64,000 nucleotides of DNA from Eleusine coracana subsp. coracana (lineage: Eukaryota; Streptophyta; Magnoliopsida; Poales; Poaceae). Shown piece by piece: positions 33,723 through 45,856 of the stretch (the first letter of the stretch is position 1; each line of letters begins with the position of its first letter). The DNA lies in contig CM064432.1 of NCBI GenBank assembly GCA_032690845.1, positions 62,494,071-62,558,070 of the forward strand, in the 5' to 3' direction. A program made the position numbers and the translations under genes. The notes beneath the pieces are model-generated. The model saw only the letters and a program-made list of their open reading frames with translations. It was not told the origin of the DNA and searched no databases.

Positions 33723-34304
33723 ATGGACAGCAGCAGCGCTTCGTCCCCGGCTTCGCGCCGGCGGTGGAGCTGGGGCTCTGCGCTCGCCGGCGCGGCGACC
33801 ACGGCTGCGGCGGCGGCCATGGTAGTGTGCCGGCCGCGGGACCCAATCTTCGAGCTCATCTCCATCAGCCTGTCCAACTTCAAGTTCCGGCCGCCGGCGG
33901 TGCTGGACATCGGGCTGACCCTGACCGTGCACGCCACCAACCCGAACGTGGTGCCCGTCCGCTACGCCGCCTCCACCGTCTCCATCCTCTACGCCGGCGC
34001 CCACCTCGGCACCGCCCGCCTCGACGCCGGCGAGCAGCCCGCCACGTCCTGCCGCCTGCTCCACCTCCCCGCCCGCCTCGACGCCGTCGAGCTCGCGCAC
34101 CACGCGCGGGACATCCTCGCCGACGCCGCGCGCCGCCAAATGGAGCTCGACACGGAGGTCGAGATCGCCGGCGAGGCCGCCGTGCTCTTCTGGTCGCGCC
34201 GCTTCTCCGTCCGGATCAACAGCCACATCACCGTCGACCCCGTCTTCCTGGACGTCATCAAACAGGACAACCGCTCCGAGATGCAGCTATACCTCCTCAC
34301 CTGA
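33723..34304 (+). CDS. LEA-2 (LEA14/NHL-like) family protein, single exon
   Basis: An intronless frame of 193 aa. An N-terminal basic/Ser stretch is followed by a small-residue hydrophobic segment (residues about 18-36, SALAGAATTAAAAAMVVC), likely a membrane anchor. The remainder fits the LEA-2 beta-sandwich: FELISISLSNFKFRPPAVLD, then LTLTVHATNPNVVPVRY with the Asn-Pro pair typical of the domain, and FSVRINSHITVDPVFLDVI at the end. Such proteins are often ER- or plasma-membrane-anchored and linked with stress or defence, but no role can be assigned here. GC content is very high, as is usual for grass single-exon genes. Other frames of similar length on both strands are shadows of this one. 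It is convergent with the kinesin gene. Confidence 0.83.
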   Translation: MDSSSASSPASRRRWSWGSALAGAATTAAAAAMVVCRPRDPIFELISISLSNFKFRPPAVLDIGLTLTVHATNPNVVPVRYAASTVSILYAGAHLGTARLDAGEQPATSCRLLHLPARLDAVELAHHARDILADAARRQMELDTEVEIAGEAAVLFWSRRFSVRINSHITVDPVFLDVIKQDNRSEMQLYLLT

Positions 34305-34645
34305 TTTGATTTCATCAGTTTCTCTAGCTGAGCCTTGCTATCAATCCAGTGTTCTGATTGTTACTAGCGCACACACTGCAGTGTAACATTCTGGTTTCAT
34401 TTGCAATGAATCATGCAATTCAAAAAGAAAGAATGTTTATTTTGCCAATTTCTGATGATTCTCCACAAATTTCAGTGTCACACAACAAAATGCTACAAAT
34501 GAAGAAGTGAAACGCAAGGGAGTGGGGAAAGCCAAGGCAGCTCACGACCCCACAGTAAACCCAATACAACAAAAGGACATCAAAACACGCTATTTGATGT
34601 CCCTACTAATAAGATTACACTGCACACGGGTGGAATATGATGTGA

Positions 34646-37600
34646 TCAGTTGAGTGTCGCGAGCGGCGACCGTGGGATCAACGATGGCTTCGGCTCTTTG
34701 CTTGATTCGTACGGATGGTTCTCACGGAACTCATTCGTCAGGGCCTCCATTGGCATCGCACGCAGGGACTCAATCGCCCCTTTGCTCGGCAGGTCTGGCT
34801 CTGACCTCACTGGAGTTTCACCGGTTGGCTGGTAGTCCTTCAAGAAGAACAAATGTACGGGAGTGTCAGGCAAGAGGGATTGATGGGAACTTGGGGAACC
34901 AGTGAAGTTTTTATTGATTTCCATCTCACCTTGTAGCTATTTTGGAATGCTTCGTCAGCGTGCGTGTTGATGCCGGCAGCTTGGCTCGAGTGATTCTGTT
35001 GCAGCTGTTGCAGCTCTGCCATTTGAGCCTCCACTGTTGACACCACTCTTGAACTTGAGTTCCGCACTTCCTCTAGTATATCTGATGCAAATGTACATTT
35101 TGTGACGTTTAAAATCAAGGAACTCTATCTATATATCAGTAAGATGATCAGATGGAGAGCCAAGTAAGTACTTTCGATGTCCTGGGTAATGTCCTTGCTG
35201 CTGTTGGATACATATTCATCAGCCAGGGCCCGGGATGATGCAATATCCGCTTCATGTTGCCCATTGCCTTCAATTGCACTCCTGAAAAACCCACAATTAC
35301 CATAGCCACATTAAAGACCGAAACAGTGTTTCTAATAACAAAAAGGTACTTGATCGGACACTGCTACTGCCGCTAGATGGCTTGTGCCGTACAGATTCAT
35401 TGGAATATAAACCAAGTTGTTTGTAGATAAATTGAAAAAATCTACTTGCCTGACGAGAGCTTCAACTTCAGCTACATGTTTTTTGCCAAGGTCGTTAACA
35501 GCAGCATGGGATTTCTTCCATTGCTCAACGGCAGAGTCAACAGTGCAAGCGCTGGATAAGTAAAAACAAATGAGTGTTTAGACAGGCCCAATTTTAACAG
35601 ATTGGTGAAAAAAACAAAGCACAAACATGATGTTCAGTCATACCACTCCTGCACCATGGTTTCCATTCGACAGTGCTTAGCTGCAGAGAAGGTGGAGCCA
35701 ACTTTGCAGTCATTCTCCGCCTGCTCTGCAAATGTCTCCCACTTCCTTTTTGCATCTTTAGTGACACAATCCATAGCAGACGTGTGTTCATCCAAAAACA
35801 CCTTGCTTCCACGGGCAGCATCACCGAGAGAGTTCAATCTAACATCCACCTGCAGCAATATGGCATGCTTCAATTCACTGGCTCATGAACCACATGAATG
35901 CATGAGTTTCTAGAGGAAAAATACTAACATCCAAAAATGCCTTACTTCCACGGGAAACCCCTACTATGGTGTTATGTTAATATATATAGAAAAGTAAAAG
36001 GTAAAAAGAGAAGCTTTCTCTGTACCAGTTCTCTCTGACGTGTAATGTGTTTAGACACCAAGCTGCCGATGTCTGCCAGAAGCTTCTGTTCCTCTGATTT
36101 TGATTGTTCCTGTACCAGGTGATTTTATTAGATATACACCCATCCAAAATTTTGACTATCAGATATAGAAATTACACCGACCAAAATTTGCCAGTGATAA
36201 AAAGGGGTAGATGGCTCACCTTATAAGCTTTCTGAAAATCTTCAATGCTTTTCATTTGCGCTTCATGAGTATTGCTTGAATGACTATGCAACTTGGAGGT
36301 TTCCTCAACATACTTGTCAAAGAGCCCAATAATATAGGTAGACATCTCTTTTGACCTATCCAAACTAATTCGGAAACTCTGCAGAAACAGCAGAAGCAAA
36401 CTCGAAATAAGAGCTGATTTTGAGTAAAAACCCTAAAAGAAATGCTGTATAATTCATCAGATTGCAACTGACCTCTTTTAATTCTTGAGTGAAGTGTGTC
36501 ATTTCACTTCGATGGGTCGTTAACAATTTCTGGATGTCATTAAATATATTTTGTGCCTGTCCCTCAACACAGGCTAGCAGCTGTAAGACAGGACATTTTC
36601 ATGAGAACAACTGAAGGGAAAGGTAGGAACAAAAACACAGAGCATGCCTTCGGTTTAAGCTAAATAGGTAGACAAATTACTTGCCTGATCAAGACTGCAA
36701 CAGCTCGCAGCTGAGAGGGATGATATATCCTCAAACGTGGCATTTGTGTTAGCTTTATGCAGGAGTACAACATTTTGGAAACCTTCCATATGTGACATGT
36801 ATAGTGATTTTGAAGCCAAAACCTTCTTTTTCAGCTCCGAGGTGGCCTTCAAATGTTCAGAGAAAGGTAAGTAAGGTACAACATTAATAAGATGAATGAG
36901 GTAGTTCCAATGTAAATGATTTTGAATTAAGCATGCCATTCTGTGGATCAGCAATGTCTAATGTCTACCTTGTCATGGGAGTCAACACATGACTGGCATA
37001 GATCTTCCACAGACTTTAGGTGCTTATTCTGTTGATCTATGGATGAATTGAGAGTAGAGGACAGAATATCCAACTTCGAAGCCAGGTCAGTTTGGAAAGT
37101 GTTCACCACTGTCCTATTTGTGGCATTTAGCTTCTCTCCCCTATCTGTTCCACCATGTGAAAACACCAGGTTCATACAAGAAATGATGGTAAGAAAAAAA
37201 ATAGAAACTATCCAAAATGGCACACAAAAAGTCCAAAATGCTTACTAATTTTCGAATATAGTGAAGCATTATCACGACTAAATTTTTCAAGGTCTGATCT
37301 CAGAACACAAGCCTGATGTGTTAAAGCATTTTCTGGCAAACAGAAAAACATGAGTTTGAACACTGTTAGAAACAATCAAGATTCAAGATATGCTTGTCCA
37401 GGACAAAAAATGCAATGTGAAATTGGACCTGCTTTTTTCTGCTCTGAAATTATGTAATCTTTCATCGTTAGACTATACTGAGCCTGTTTGAGGTCTTCTT
37501 TTGTTGTGGAGAGTAGGTTACTTGTGTGATCCAAACATTTCTATCATAATAGAAAACTATAAGCCTTGCATTCACATTGCCATGAAGTAATCAGCATTAG

Positions 37601-40286
37601 GAAAAGTAAACTCACCTCTGTGACTTCAAGCTTTTTGCTCAAATCAGCAGAATGTTGAAGCTCGGAATTGTACTTTTGTTGCAGCTCAGTAATTTGCTGA
37701 AACCATAGTGCATGATTGATTTAGAATACAGAAAATGGCAACAAGGCAATTCCACAAACATTTACCTTCTGGTCAGCTTCCTGTGAAGCAATCATCTTCT
37801 CAATTTGTTCAGCCATGGCCTTCACAAAGAAAGAGAAGTCATTTCAGAGGTGATATAGAATTATTCCCCTAAGGATGGACTTATATATCAAACATCATGG
37901 CAGGTCCAACACTACCTTTCGCTCATTTTCCTCCTGCTGGTATCTTTCTTTAGGAATGTACACTCCAACCTTTTCTCGAGCAGCATATACCTCTGGGAAG
38001 TAATCAAATTTTGTGAGGACACAATGTGAAAATCCTGATAATATGATCGGATTATGTGACTTAACTACTGACCAGCTTTAAGTCGGTCAATTTCACCATA
38101 AAGATCTTTAATTAATGTTGACTTCATCATTTTTTGGTTTACCTGCAGCATAGAACAGTATAAGAAATTAATCCCAGGTGTCGACATGCATTAGCAGTTA
38201 CAATCTGTAACACTGACTTTCCTTTCTAATTTCATTCATATTAAAGCTAACTGAGAAAAAGGAATCAAGATATGCCACAAAGAAATATATAACATAAATC
38301 ATCAAAACATTGGCTCCAAATTTGAGAAATCAAATCAGATCACCTCAGGCCTGTTCTTGATGCTTTTTGCCCTATGTGCATAATCAAGGGTACTCAAGGT
38401 TTCCTCAAGGCAGTGTACAGAGGGTGAGACAGTAGCAATAATACAAGTTTTAGTTCTCCCTCCTAAGGAGTCGCGGAGCAATCTTGTGAGTTTGCTGTCC
38501 CTGAGAGATGAGAAATTTTAGCCAGGTAAACAAAGATTAGTTTTTATGTGTTAACTTTACTTTGGAAAAGTGAGCAATTGAGTCTGTTTACCTGTAAGGA
38601 ACATGACCTAGGTGCTCCACCAATGCTGTAATCACACGACCCAAAGTGAGCAAGCTTTTATTGATTTCACCAGCCTCCCTTGCGCGGCCCTGTGAATCAA
38701 AAGAAAGTGCCTTAATTTAGAATACCATGTAATCAATTTTTCCATGAAGTAACATCAGCATAAGAAGGTTATACAGTACCTCCCTAGCTCCAGAACGAGA
38801 GATGTTCTCGGAACCAGCCAAGTCAACAAGATTTAACTTCCCGCATTTTATCAACTCTTCTCCTTCAGGGGTTGCCTCTTTTATGTGAATGGTAATTGAG
38901 AACAAGGAGTGTGACCGACTGTGAAATGTAAAGGCAGTAATAAGCATTGAGGTTTGCTTTAGCTGTACATTTCAAAAGAAGACAAAGTTAGTGAGATTGA
39001 CCTGGATTGCTTGTTCAGAAGTGTCTCCGCGGTGCGACGCTTGGCAGAACCTCTTTCCAACAGAGAGAATATTTCATCTGCATTTGTCACAATTTCTTCC
39101 TCTAGACCTCTGACGAGCACTCCACCTTTGCCATCCTCCATAAGAGGTAAGGTCTTCTTCTGCCTATCTTCAAGAGCAGCCTTAGATATCTCCTCAGGGG
39201 CAAGAAGATCAGTGATTTCCTCATTGTACAGCTCCAGGAATGTGACCTTCACGCTGTACTCAGTATCCTGTCTCTCCAAGGTGTCGAAAATCTGCTTCAC
39301 TGCTCTGGGTATGACCCCAGCGTCTGCAGGCAACTGACCTTTTGGTCCACTCTGCAGCCATTTGAAACGTGACAAACAAACAGTGAGACACAGCCTAGAA
39401 ATATACACAAGACTCATGATAAGTAGCATCAGCAGCATAGACTTGCCTTGGCTCTCCTGCACTCGCCTTCCATGGTGTATGTCTTTCCCGTTCCCGTCTG
39501 ACCATACGCAAAGATGGTACAGTTGAAACCCTCCAAGACCTCATTTACAATAGGAATGATTGCTTGATCATACAGGTCCTTCTGCTTTGCTGTGGGTCCA
39601 AAAACCTGGGGAAAGGGAAGGTGGCTGCTTGTTAGTTATTACACCACTGCAACTGAAATGCATTTGTAGTACTACACCACTGTATTCGTGCAATCATAAA
39701 TGGTTGGGAAGATTACAAGTGACGAGTGCTACGGTTTTTATAGAGAAGTGCAGTGCATCTATTTTAATTCCAAATCAGGCTACTCGAGTGCAGGAGTACA
39801 GATTCAAACTGATTCAGTGCAAACAGTAGCTCTGCTTGTCAACTAGCTCTAGTAGGCATCAGTTTCCCCACGCTAATTTCGAATTTGTGTTCACACTAAA
39901 ACGGCACTCACCAAAAGCCAATTGAAATAAAAATAAAAGAGTGCATAAATGCCAGATCTCAGGGGTTTGGGACCGGGAACGGGGTAACTGTACCTTGTCA
40001 AAGGTGAAGATTCTGTCGAACTGCTTCCCCGCGATGCTCTGCGTGACGGCGACCTCCCGCTGGTAGTCGTTGCAGGTGACGACCTGCGGCGCGTTACTCC
40101 TGATCTCCTCGTTGCTGAAGGGCCTGGGTGGAGGAAACACATGGTCACGGCGGCGGATCTGGGGAGAGAAGGGAGCTGTGCGCGGAAGAGGAAGAGGAAG
40201 GGGAAGGGGAACGGGCGGGGTGCGTACCTGCAACGGAGGAGGACCTGCACGTTGACGGCCTTCTCCTTGTCCTGCCGCGACGACAT
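34646..40286 (-). CDS. Kinesin-5 (BimC/Eg5-type) mitotic motor, about 23 exons
   Basis: A plus-end-directed tetrameric motor that slides antiparallel microtubules in the spindle and phragmoplast. The first five exons are 40228-40286, 39994-40123, 39447-39605, 39002-39351 and 38780-38918; about 18 more continue to the stop at 34646, for about 1,020 aa. Motor motifs: PFSNEE near the start, P-loop GQTGTGKT (about 39484-39507), switch I region with NKQSSRSH, and switch II LVDLAGSEN. The class-5 neck YIPKERY is followed by long coiled-coil segments. The C-terminus ends KPSLIPRSPLATLN, resembling the BimC-box tail. The third intron has a GC donor (AG|GCAAGT, at 39446). The chosen start begins MSSRQDKEK; an in-frame ATG 48 nt upstream (40334) is an alternative. 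Boundaries of the middle exons were only approximated. Confidence 0.93.
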
Positions 40287-40472
40287 GGCGGACGCGGCGG
40301 GGCGCAGGGAGGTGGGCGGCGGAGGCGATTTCAAAATGAGGTGAGTTTGTGCAGGAAGGCGAGGAGCGTGGGGGGAGGAGGAGAGAGAGAGGAGAGGGAG
40401 AATTCGAAACTTTGGGGGTGCCCGCAGAGCACAGCAGTTGCGGTCGATTTATCCGGACGCGCCTCGCCGCCG

Positions 40473-40483
40473 CAACCGTTAGA
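40473..40483 (-). promoter_or_regulatory. MSA-like element (G2/M) in the kinesin-5 promoter
   Basis: Read on the minus strand the sequence is TCTAACGGTTG, matching ten of eleven positions of the mitosis-specific activator consensus YCYAACGGYYA. It lies about 190 bp upstream of the kinesin ATG. A second AACGG core on the other strand follows at 40487. MSA sites are bound by three-repeat MYB (MYB3R) factors that drive G2/M genes, including kinesins. Confidence 0.6.
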
Positions 40484-40591
40484 TGGTAACGGGACGCAAC
40501 GCTCGAGGCTTTCCTTTTGGTTGGGCCGAGCGAAGCCCGTCAAGGTGGCCTCTTCCTCGTCTTTTCGACTGCCCGGTAGCATGGCTTCTCT

Positions 40592-40893
40592 TAAAATCCA
40601 GTTTTTTTAGCTTTGGTGGTGGTTGTATCTAAAATCGTTTGGTAAAATAACTTATTATATAACTTTTTTAACAGCTTCATAGGAGAAAGAGGTAAATAAG
40701 TCAAAAAAAAAAATAGTGAGACTCATGAAGGAGAAGCACCCAAAGCTACCCCAGGTAGCTCCCGGCTTCTGTGCTTTTTTGGGTCGGGCTCCTCTTTTTT
40801 TTCGGAGAAGTAGTTGAAGGAGCATCCCATTTGGTAAATTTTTTTGATGAAGCTGCATGAGAAGCTGGAGCTGAAGTCCGGTCAAACAGGACC
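40592..40893. mobile_element. Putative Tourist-like MITE upstream of kinesin-5
   Basis: The right end, read in reverse, is GGTCCTGTTTGACCGGACTTCAGCTCCAGC, a typical grass Tourist-like terminus. TTA triplets flank both suggested ends (40591 and 40894). The left terminus is a poor inverted match, so the element is degraded or the left edge is misplaced. Confidence 0.4.
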
Positions 40894-41702
40894 TTAAATG
40901 CCTGCTCACAAAGGAAATTTGGAGCAAGTCCTCCACATCAACCCATGATTCCAACATTGACGAACACACTCGCAGCGAGTAAAGTAGATCGGATCAGTTG
41001 ACATCGATGTGTTATGGGCAATATGAAAGGAGCAGGACATCAAGATTTTTTATGGACGGGAAACCTCTGCCGGGCAAGTCATCTCAATGATCAAGTACGT
41101 ATACAGCGTCCAAACAATCCGTTACTTAATCGACGCCCATCTGACACTCTGATTCCAACACGGATTTGAAACGTTTCAGTTTGATCGACCGCTCCACTTG
41201 AGCACGCACGCGGTTGGTGTGGCATGCATGATCATGGTGGAAATGCCCACAACAAAGAGAACGAACAGGAGCTCGCTGGTGGATCCAATCGAGAGGATAA
41301 GAGAATGAATTGAGGGCATTTTGGTACAAGCCACTACTCGTGATTGCTTTCTGATGCCTAAGCTCTGTCTTTGCCCCTGCTATCAATCCCACGGGAGACT
41401 TGAGGTGCCTCTTATGCGCGACCTTTCCCTGTCCCAGCCTTTATCTTCATCATCTTCCCTTACACAATGAGTAAAAAAGTTCCTCCGCTACACCAAATCT
41501 ACAGTAGTAACATGAGTCATCTGAACCACCCTGGTTTTGGACTGGAAGAAGTCAAAAGCTTGTCCTCTTGCTTCTGGAACATGCTCTTGAGGTAGCCAAC
41601 TGAAGCACCTGGCTCGAGTCCTGTCTCCAAAGTTGTGATCAAACAACAGGTTAGTGGCCTGGTGCCCTAGAATAATCCACCTTTTTCTCCCTTGTCCACC
41701 AA

Positions 41703-42621
41703 ACCTTGCTTGTACAATTGACATCATGCACACATAGGCTTCTATATATTGCAAGTGACACAAGGATCACATGGAGGGCCCGGGCTTCAGTAGCTTCATC
41801 TTGGACAGCTTGTACAGCAATGCCTGTGGCCCGCTGCCGGAATTTGGCGACAGCACTTGGTCTTCACGCCAATGCCTTGTACAGCCATCGCAGCAGCGGC
41901 TTCTCTGCCGGTTAGATGACATCTCTTTGGCAGCTTCAGCGTCATCTCCAATCCCCTTGGACTCAGTCCCGTTCCCGTTGGCGGCTTGAGTGACGTCGGT
42001 TCTTGGGCCTCGCTCGCGACTTGAGTCTTGTCAATCTCCCGTGCTTGGAGCGCTTCGTCTTGTGCGATGTGATAGCCTTGATCTCCTCACCCTCAAACCA
42101 CAGCACAGCGGCGGCACGCAAATCTGAGAGAAAACGATCTAAAAAACATGCTCACTCCTCGTCATCGTCCCGGCTTGTAGCTCAGCTTCTCCGGCGACCT
42201 TTAATTTGCTGGCGTAGATGTGTGGCGGCGGCAATATTATTGAGAGCAGCCGCGCCTGTGGCGAAGAGGATGAATGAATGCCGGGACATGTGCTGCTGCC
42301 GCCTCCACGAGTAGCCCTTGCATTGTAGGCTGGACTGGAGTCACGGGCCGGTGCTTCCTTCTGTGCTTGAACGACATTATATTTTGCCAAGAGACGTCAT
42401 TCATAAACAGCATATGCAAATATATCATGCGTGCGTCCTTACACGATTAATTGTAGGAAAAAAGTATGCATGGCTAGCTAATGGCATAACGTCATGCATG
42501 CGTAAGCTTAGCACTCTTCGTGTCTTGTTCATGGCCTTGGTCACTTCAACACGGCACTTTGGTTCACTTGGATTCGGTGTGCCTCGTATTTGATTGGCAG
42601 CAGCTTCCGGGGGTCGTCGAG

Positions 42622-42655
<34 letters not shown>

Positions 42656-43372
42656 GGGGACACCTGCTACTGCTACGGCTCATCGCTGGTCTTCATGGCA
42701 CCTCCTCCTTAGACTCGGTAACGGCGAGTCTTGGATGATGGCGTCGTCTTCTTCTGCTAGCTTGGCTATGTCTTTGAGACTGGCCAACGTTTCTCGATGC
42801 TTGTTGGAGCGCTTCATCTCCAAGTGCGGCATGGAGGTGCATGCTGCTAGCTGGCGCCTCCATGCTTTGTTAGATTATTGATTGGGTCAGCGCCACATCT
42901 TCGTCACGACCTGGGTGCATGTGTTGATCTTTATCAGATCGCGTGACAACAGCATCTGTCTGTCTTTAATTAAACTTCGACAACGGACCTGCCAATAAGT
43001 CCGGTGTCATCGTCTTGTGCTTGGTAATGATCATCAAGCAGTGGACGTATGTAGATGCTTTGGAGTCGCACCAATGCAAGACACGAGGAGTACTAGCTTC
43101 ATGATAGAAACGAACATCATCGGCGCCTCCTGAGACACATCCTGGGCGGTGGGCTTTCTCTTCCGGCCCGGCAGCAGAAGAAGCTGCCTTCCAGCCATGT
43201 CAATGTGCTTAATTATATCCTGTAGATGTAGATAGATGGAAGTCTCTCGTAGCCTGCACGTACGTCGACGTTAGATGAGGATCGGACTAGGAGACAGTGG
43301 ATAGATCAATACAATTAATAAGAGCATGTAAACAAGAGGACGTGCGTTCATGCGCAGTCTTTAAAACTCCTA
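41703..43372. other. Gene-poor block inside duplication copy A
   Basis: A mixed-composition block with short open frames on both strands and no recognisable domain. Stretches near 41950-42090 and 42760-42850 have protein-like composition on the minus strand (for example SNKHRETLASLKDIAKLAEE) but no continuous gene. A 31-base G run lies at 42624-42654. Confidence 0.45.
42624..42654. repeat. Homopolymer of 31 G
   Basis: An uninterrupted G31 tract followed by AGGGGA. Such a tract can form G-quadruplexes and is also a common place for assembly or gap-filling error, so its true length is doubtful. Confidence 0.9.
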
Positions 43373-43506
43373 CTCCCTCCGTTCTAAAATTGTTGTCGTC
43401 ATTGACTTTTTTCGCTACCTTTGATCAAACAAATATTTTGAATAAGACGAATAGTCAAAGATAACAAAAAAAGTCAATGACAACAACAATTTTGGAATGG
43501 AGGGAG
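43373..43506. mobile_element. Stowaway MITE, 134 bp
   Basis: The termini CTCCCTCCGTTCTAAAATTG and, in reverse complement, CTCCCTCCATTCCAAAATTG are inverted partners, flanked on both sides by TA, the Stowaway/Tc1-mariner target duplication. The whole element can fold into a hairpin. Confidence 0.93.
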
Positions 43507-43924
43507 TATAAAATTAAAGATGACAAGCTTTCTTATACAGATTACAGGTTGTAGTGCACGAATCTGCTGCTATGCTTTCCCCGCCCACGCTTGCAATAAT
43601 GGACATCATCATCTCCTGCCTTGCATCTTCGTGGCCTTGCGGATAGAGAAGAACGCCGGGTGTCCTCGTGTTACGGCGGCCAGGTTGGTGGATCGGAGAG
43701 GAAGAACGCCGGTCTTCTGTGGATCTCTTCACCATCACCTTAATCCGACGAGGGGGTGCGCCTTCGTGTTGTAGCCGCCCAGGGCAGCTAGCCCATTCGC
43801 CGTCTGCACGGTGGGGGAACAGCGCCGCCAGATGCAGTTTGCAGTTTGAATATTAGCACACGTACGTGGGATAGCATAGACTCTAACTTTGGTTTACTTT
43901 GTGTATACGGCTTGGATATGTCAC
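43507..43924. other. Spacer right of Stowaway MITE 1
   Basis: A mixed-composition stretch with short open frames but no recognised gene or repeat. It still belongs to the sequence that is absent from duplication copy B. Confidence 0.4.
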
Positions 43925-44958
43925 AAAATACCGTCCAACAGCCAATTCAGTAACAAACATGTTAGGATGGTTGGGGATTGGTGACAGTTGGTTAGAGATG
44001 GAGTGAGGGAGGAGCTGCTCATTGACCCTCTGAGCCGATGAGCCCAACCGTCAATAGAGCAGACAGTCCTCCATCTCCTGTCTTTGTGAACATGGGGGGT
44101 ACGTACCTATCACTAAATTTTGACATAGAGAGGCCCTCTGACAATCAAGTTCCAGCCCTACAAGGGTCCATTGATTGAGGGCTTAAGGTGCTAGATGGCA
44201 AGGCATGAAAGATAATGTAGTGTGAAAAGAGGGCTATGGGCAAGATTTTTTATGATTAGTGGGTGCCGAATGGCGGCGTATATGGCAGTGCTACTTTTGC
44301 TTGGATTTATACTGAACTCAGATTGTTTCATTCCTTTGTAGGGAGTGTATGGACCAATGCAAGAGGGAGATCGCCGCATACACATGCGAGATTGTTCTTG
44401 TCTTTGGAGTATTCAGTTTCGTCGCACTAAACCTGCTCAAGCAGTAGATAGGTGCCGCAGGGGCGGCGGAGTCCAGGGTTGTGTCTACTGGCGGAATTTA
44501 TTATAGAGGCTTAATTTATGTCCCACAACCATTCCCAATATGGAGGATTTGATATGCATTCTATATTTCAGCCGAGAGTTCTCTTTTGTGTGTGGTACGT
44601 TTTGACTATATTTGGCTTGAATTTGAATTTTTAGACATTTTTCTTCAGTGTGAATGTGAGCTGCGACTTCCATATTGAGAAATATACTGATGCAGTTATG
44701 CTTGCTTTGTGTGACTCTTGTGTGTGAAAGATTTTGCCAGTGTTATCTGGCACACACACGCCTGATCAAGAGGTGTGCGCTGCTCTCTGTTGGCTGCTAA
44801 GGCTTCTGATTCTCTCCATCCCGCTTGTCTGTTCAAGGTGGTGATGTGCACGCACCAAGGAGTAGAAGTCACTGCACGCTGTCATGTCAGTAGTGATTTT
44901 TCCGACGTGGAGGCTTAGAACCTACACCTGTTTACTGGACTTCATAATACTTGCTCTA

Positions 44959-45331
44959 AGGTTCTATTTGGATCCACTTTCTAAACTTTAGCTGATTAAG
45001 CTTTAGTTACTTTTGCTCTAAACATAACCTCCTAAACTTTAGCCAACCCATCTCCTAAACTTTAGATCCTTAGTCATTTTGAGCCTTCTAAATATAAAAA
45101 AAAAGGCAACTAAAGTGAGAACTACTCTCACTACATGTTATATTTTCATTCAAGCCACATATGTATTCACTTTGGTAGTCATAGATAAAGGGTAAATATG
45201 TCTATTTTTTGTTTAGTCAAATACTTTAGTCATGGATCCAAACATACATTTTTTAAAATTTAGTTAGCTAAATTTTAGCTGGTTAAATTTTAGTTGACTA
45301 AAATTAGCCAGTTAAAGGATCCAAACAGGGC
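44959..45331. mobile_element. Putative Tourist-like MITE, about 370 bp
   Basis: The left end GGTTCTATTTGGATCCACTTTC and the right end, reversed as GCCCTGTTTGGATCCTTTAACTGG, share TTTGGATCC within an imperfect inverted repeat. The interior has repeated CTAAACTTTAG/CTAAAATTTAG words on both strands. 'NNCTGTTTGGATCC' is a frequent grass MITE terminus. The target duplication is unclear. Confidence 0.6.
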
Positions 45332-45721
45332 AATGAGAAAAAGAACAGGTAGGTCCTATGACTTATCCATAGATCATTGCTACTGTCATAGATATCTACC
45401 ATCTCTTTCATATTTCTTTACATTTCTTTTCTCTTCAAATCCTGCAAACGGTAGCGCTAGTCAGACCGTTGTGGAGGCCTAGGGCGTCCACACTGGTTGT
45501 GGGCTACAATCTTCTATAAACAAAGTAAAAAACTATACTTTCACATATATTAACTTTAACATTCTGCCTAAAATATTTGTAGGATCTGTATGACAGACTA
45601 TTTTATTACTTTTTCTTATCTTATCCTCGTGCATATGCTGAGAAGAAAGGCAAGGAGCAGAGAACTCCATTGAGCTGGCCCCACAAAACGTGTTACGAGG
45701 CATTAAGCTCGTCGGTAGGTA

Positions 45722-45856
45722 CTCCCTCCGTTTTTTTTTACTTATCGTTCTAGCTTTTTACTAGATTCATTAAACATTCTTTGTTCAGAAAATATTCAAT
45801 GAATCTAAACACTAAAAAGCACCTTCAGATCAATAAGTAAAAAGAAACGGAGGGAG
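45722..45856. mobile_element. Stowaway MITE, 135 bp
   Basis: The left end CTCCCTCCGTTTTTTTTTAC and the reversed right end CTCCCTCCGTTTCTTTTTAC are inverted partners with TA on both sides. It is non-coding and hairpin-forming, and a different family member from the one at 43373-43506. Confidence 0.93.

Larger units (their letters stand above)
41380..44830. repeat. Segmental duplication, copy A (interrupted)
   Basis: Three blocks, 41380-41702, 43925-44180 and 44262-44830, recur in the same order and orientation at 47745-48060, 48085-48309 and 49655-50155 (copy B). Examples: CCTTACACAATGAGTAAAAAA, GGTTGGGGATTGGTGA and GAAAGATTTTGCC appear in both. In copy B the first two blocks are contiguous, so 41703-43924 is either inserted here or lost there. 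No gene was recognised in the shared part. Confidence 0.8.

Noticed and set aside
33636..34309. Long frames on both strands overlapping the LEA-2 gene
   Set aside because: Only the 33723-34304 plus frame gives a LEA-2 domain. The others are GC-driven shadows with His/Arg/Pro repeats.
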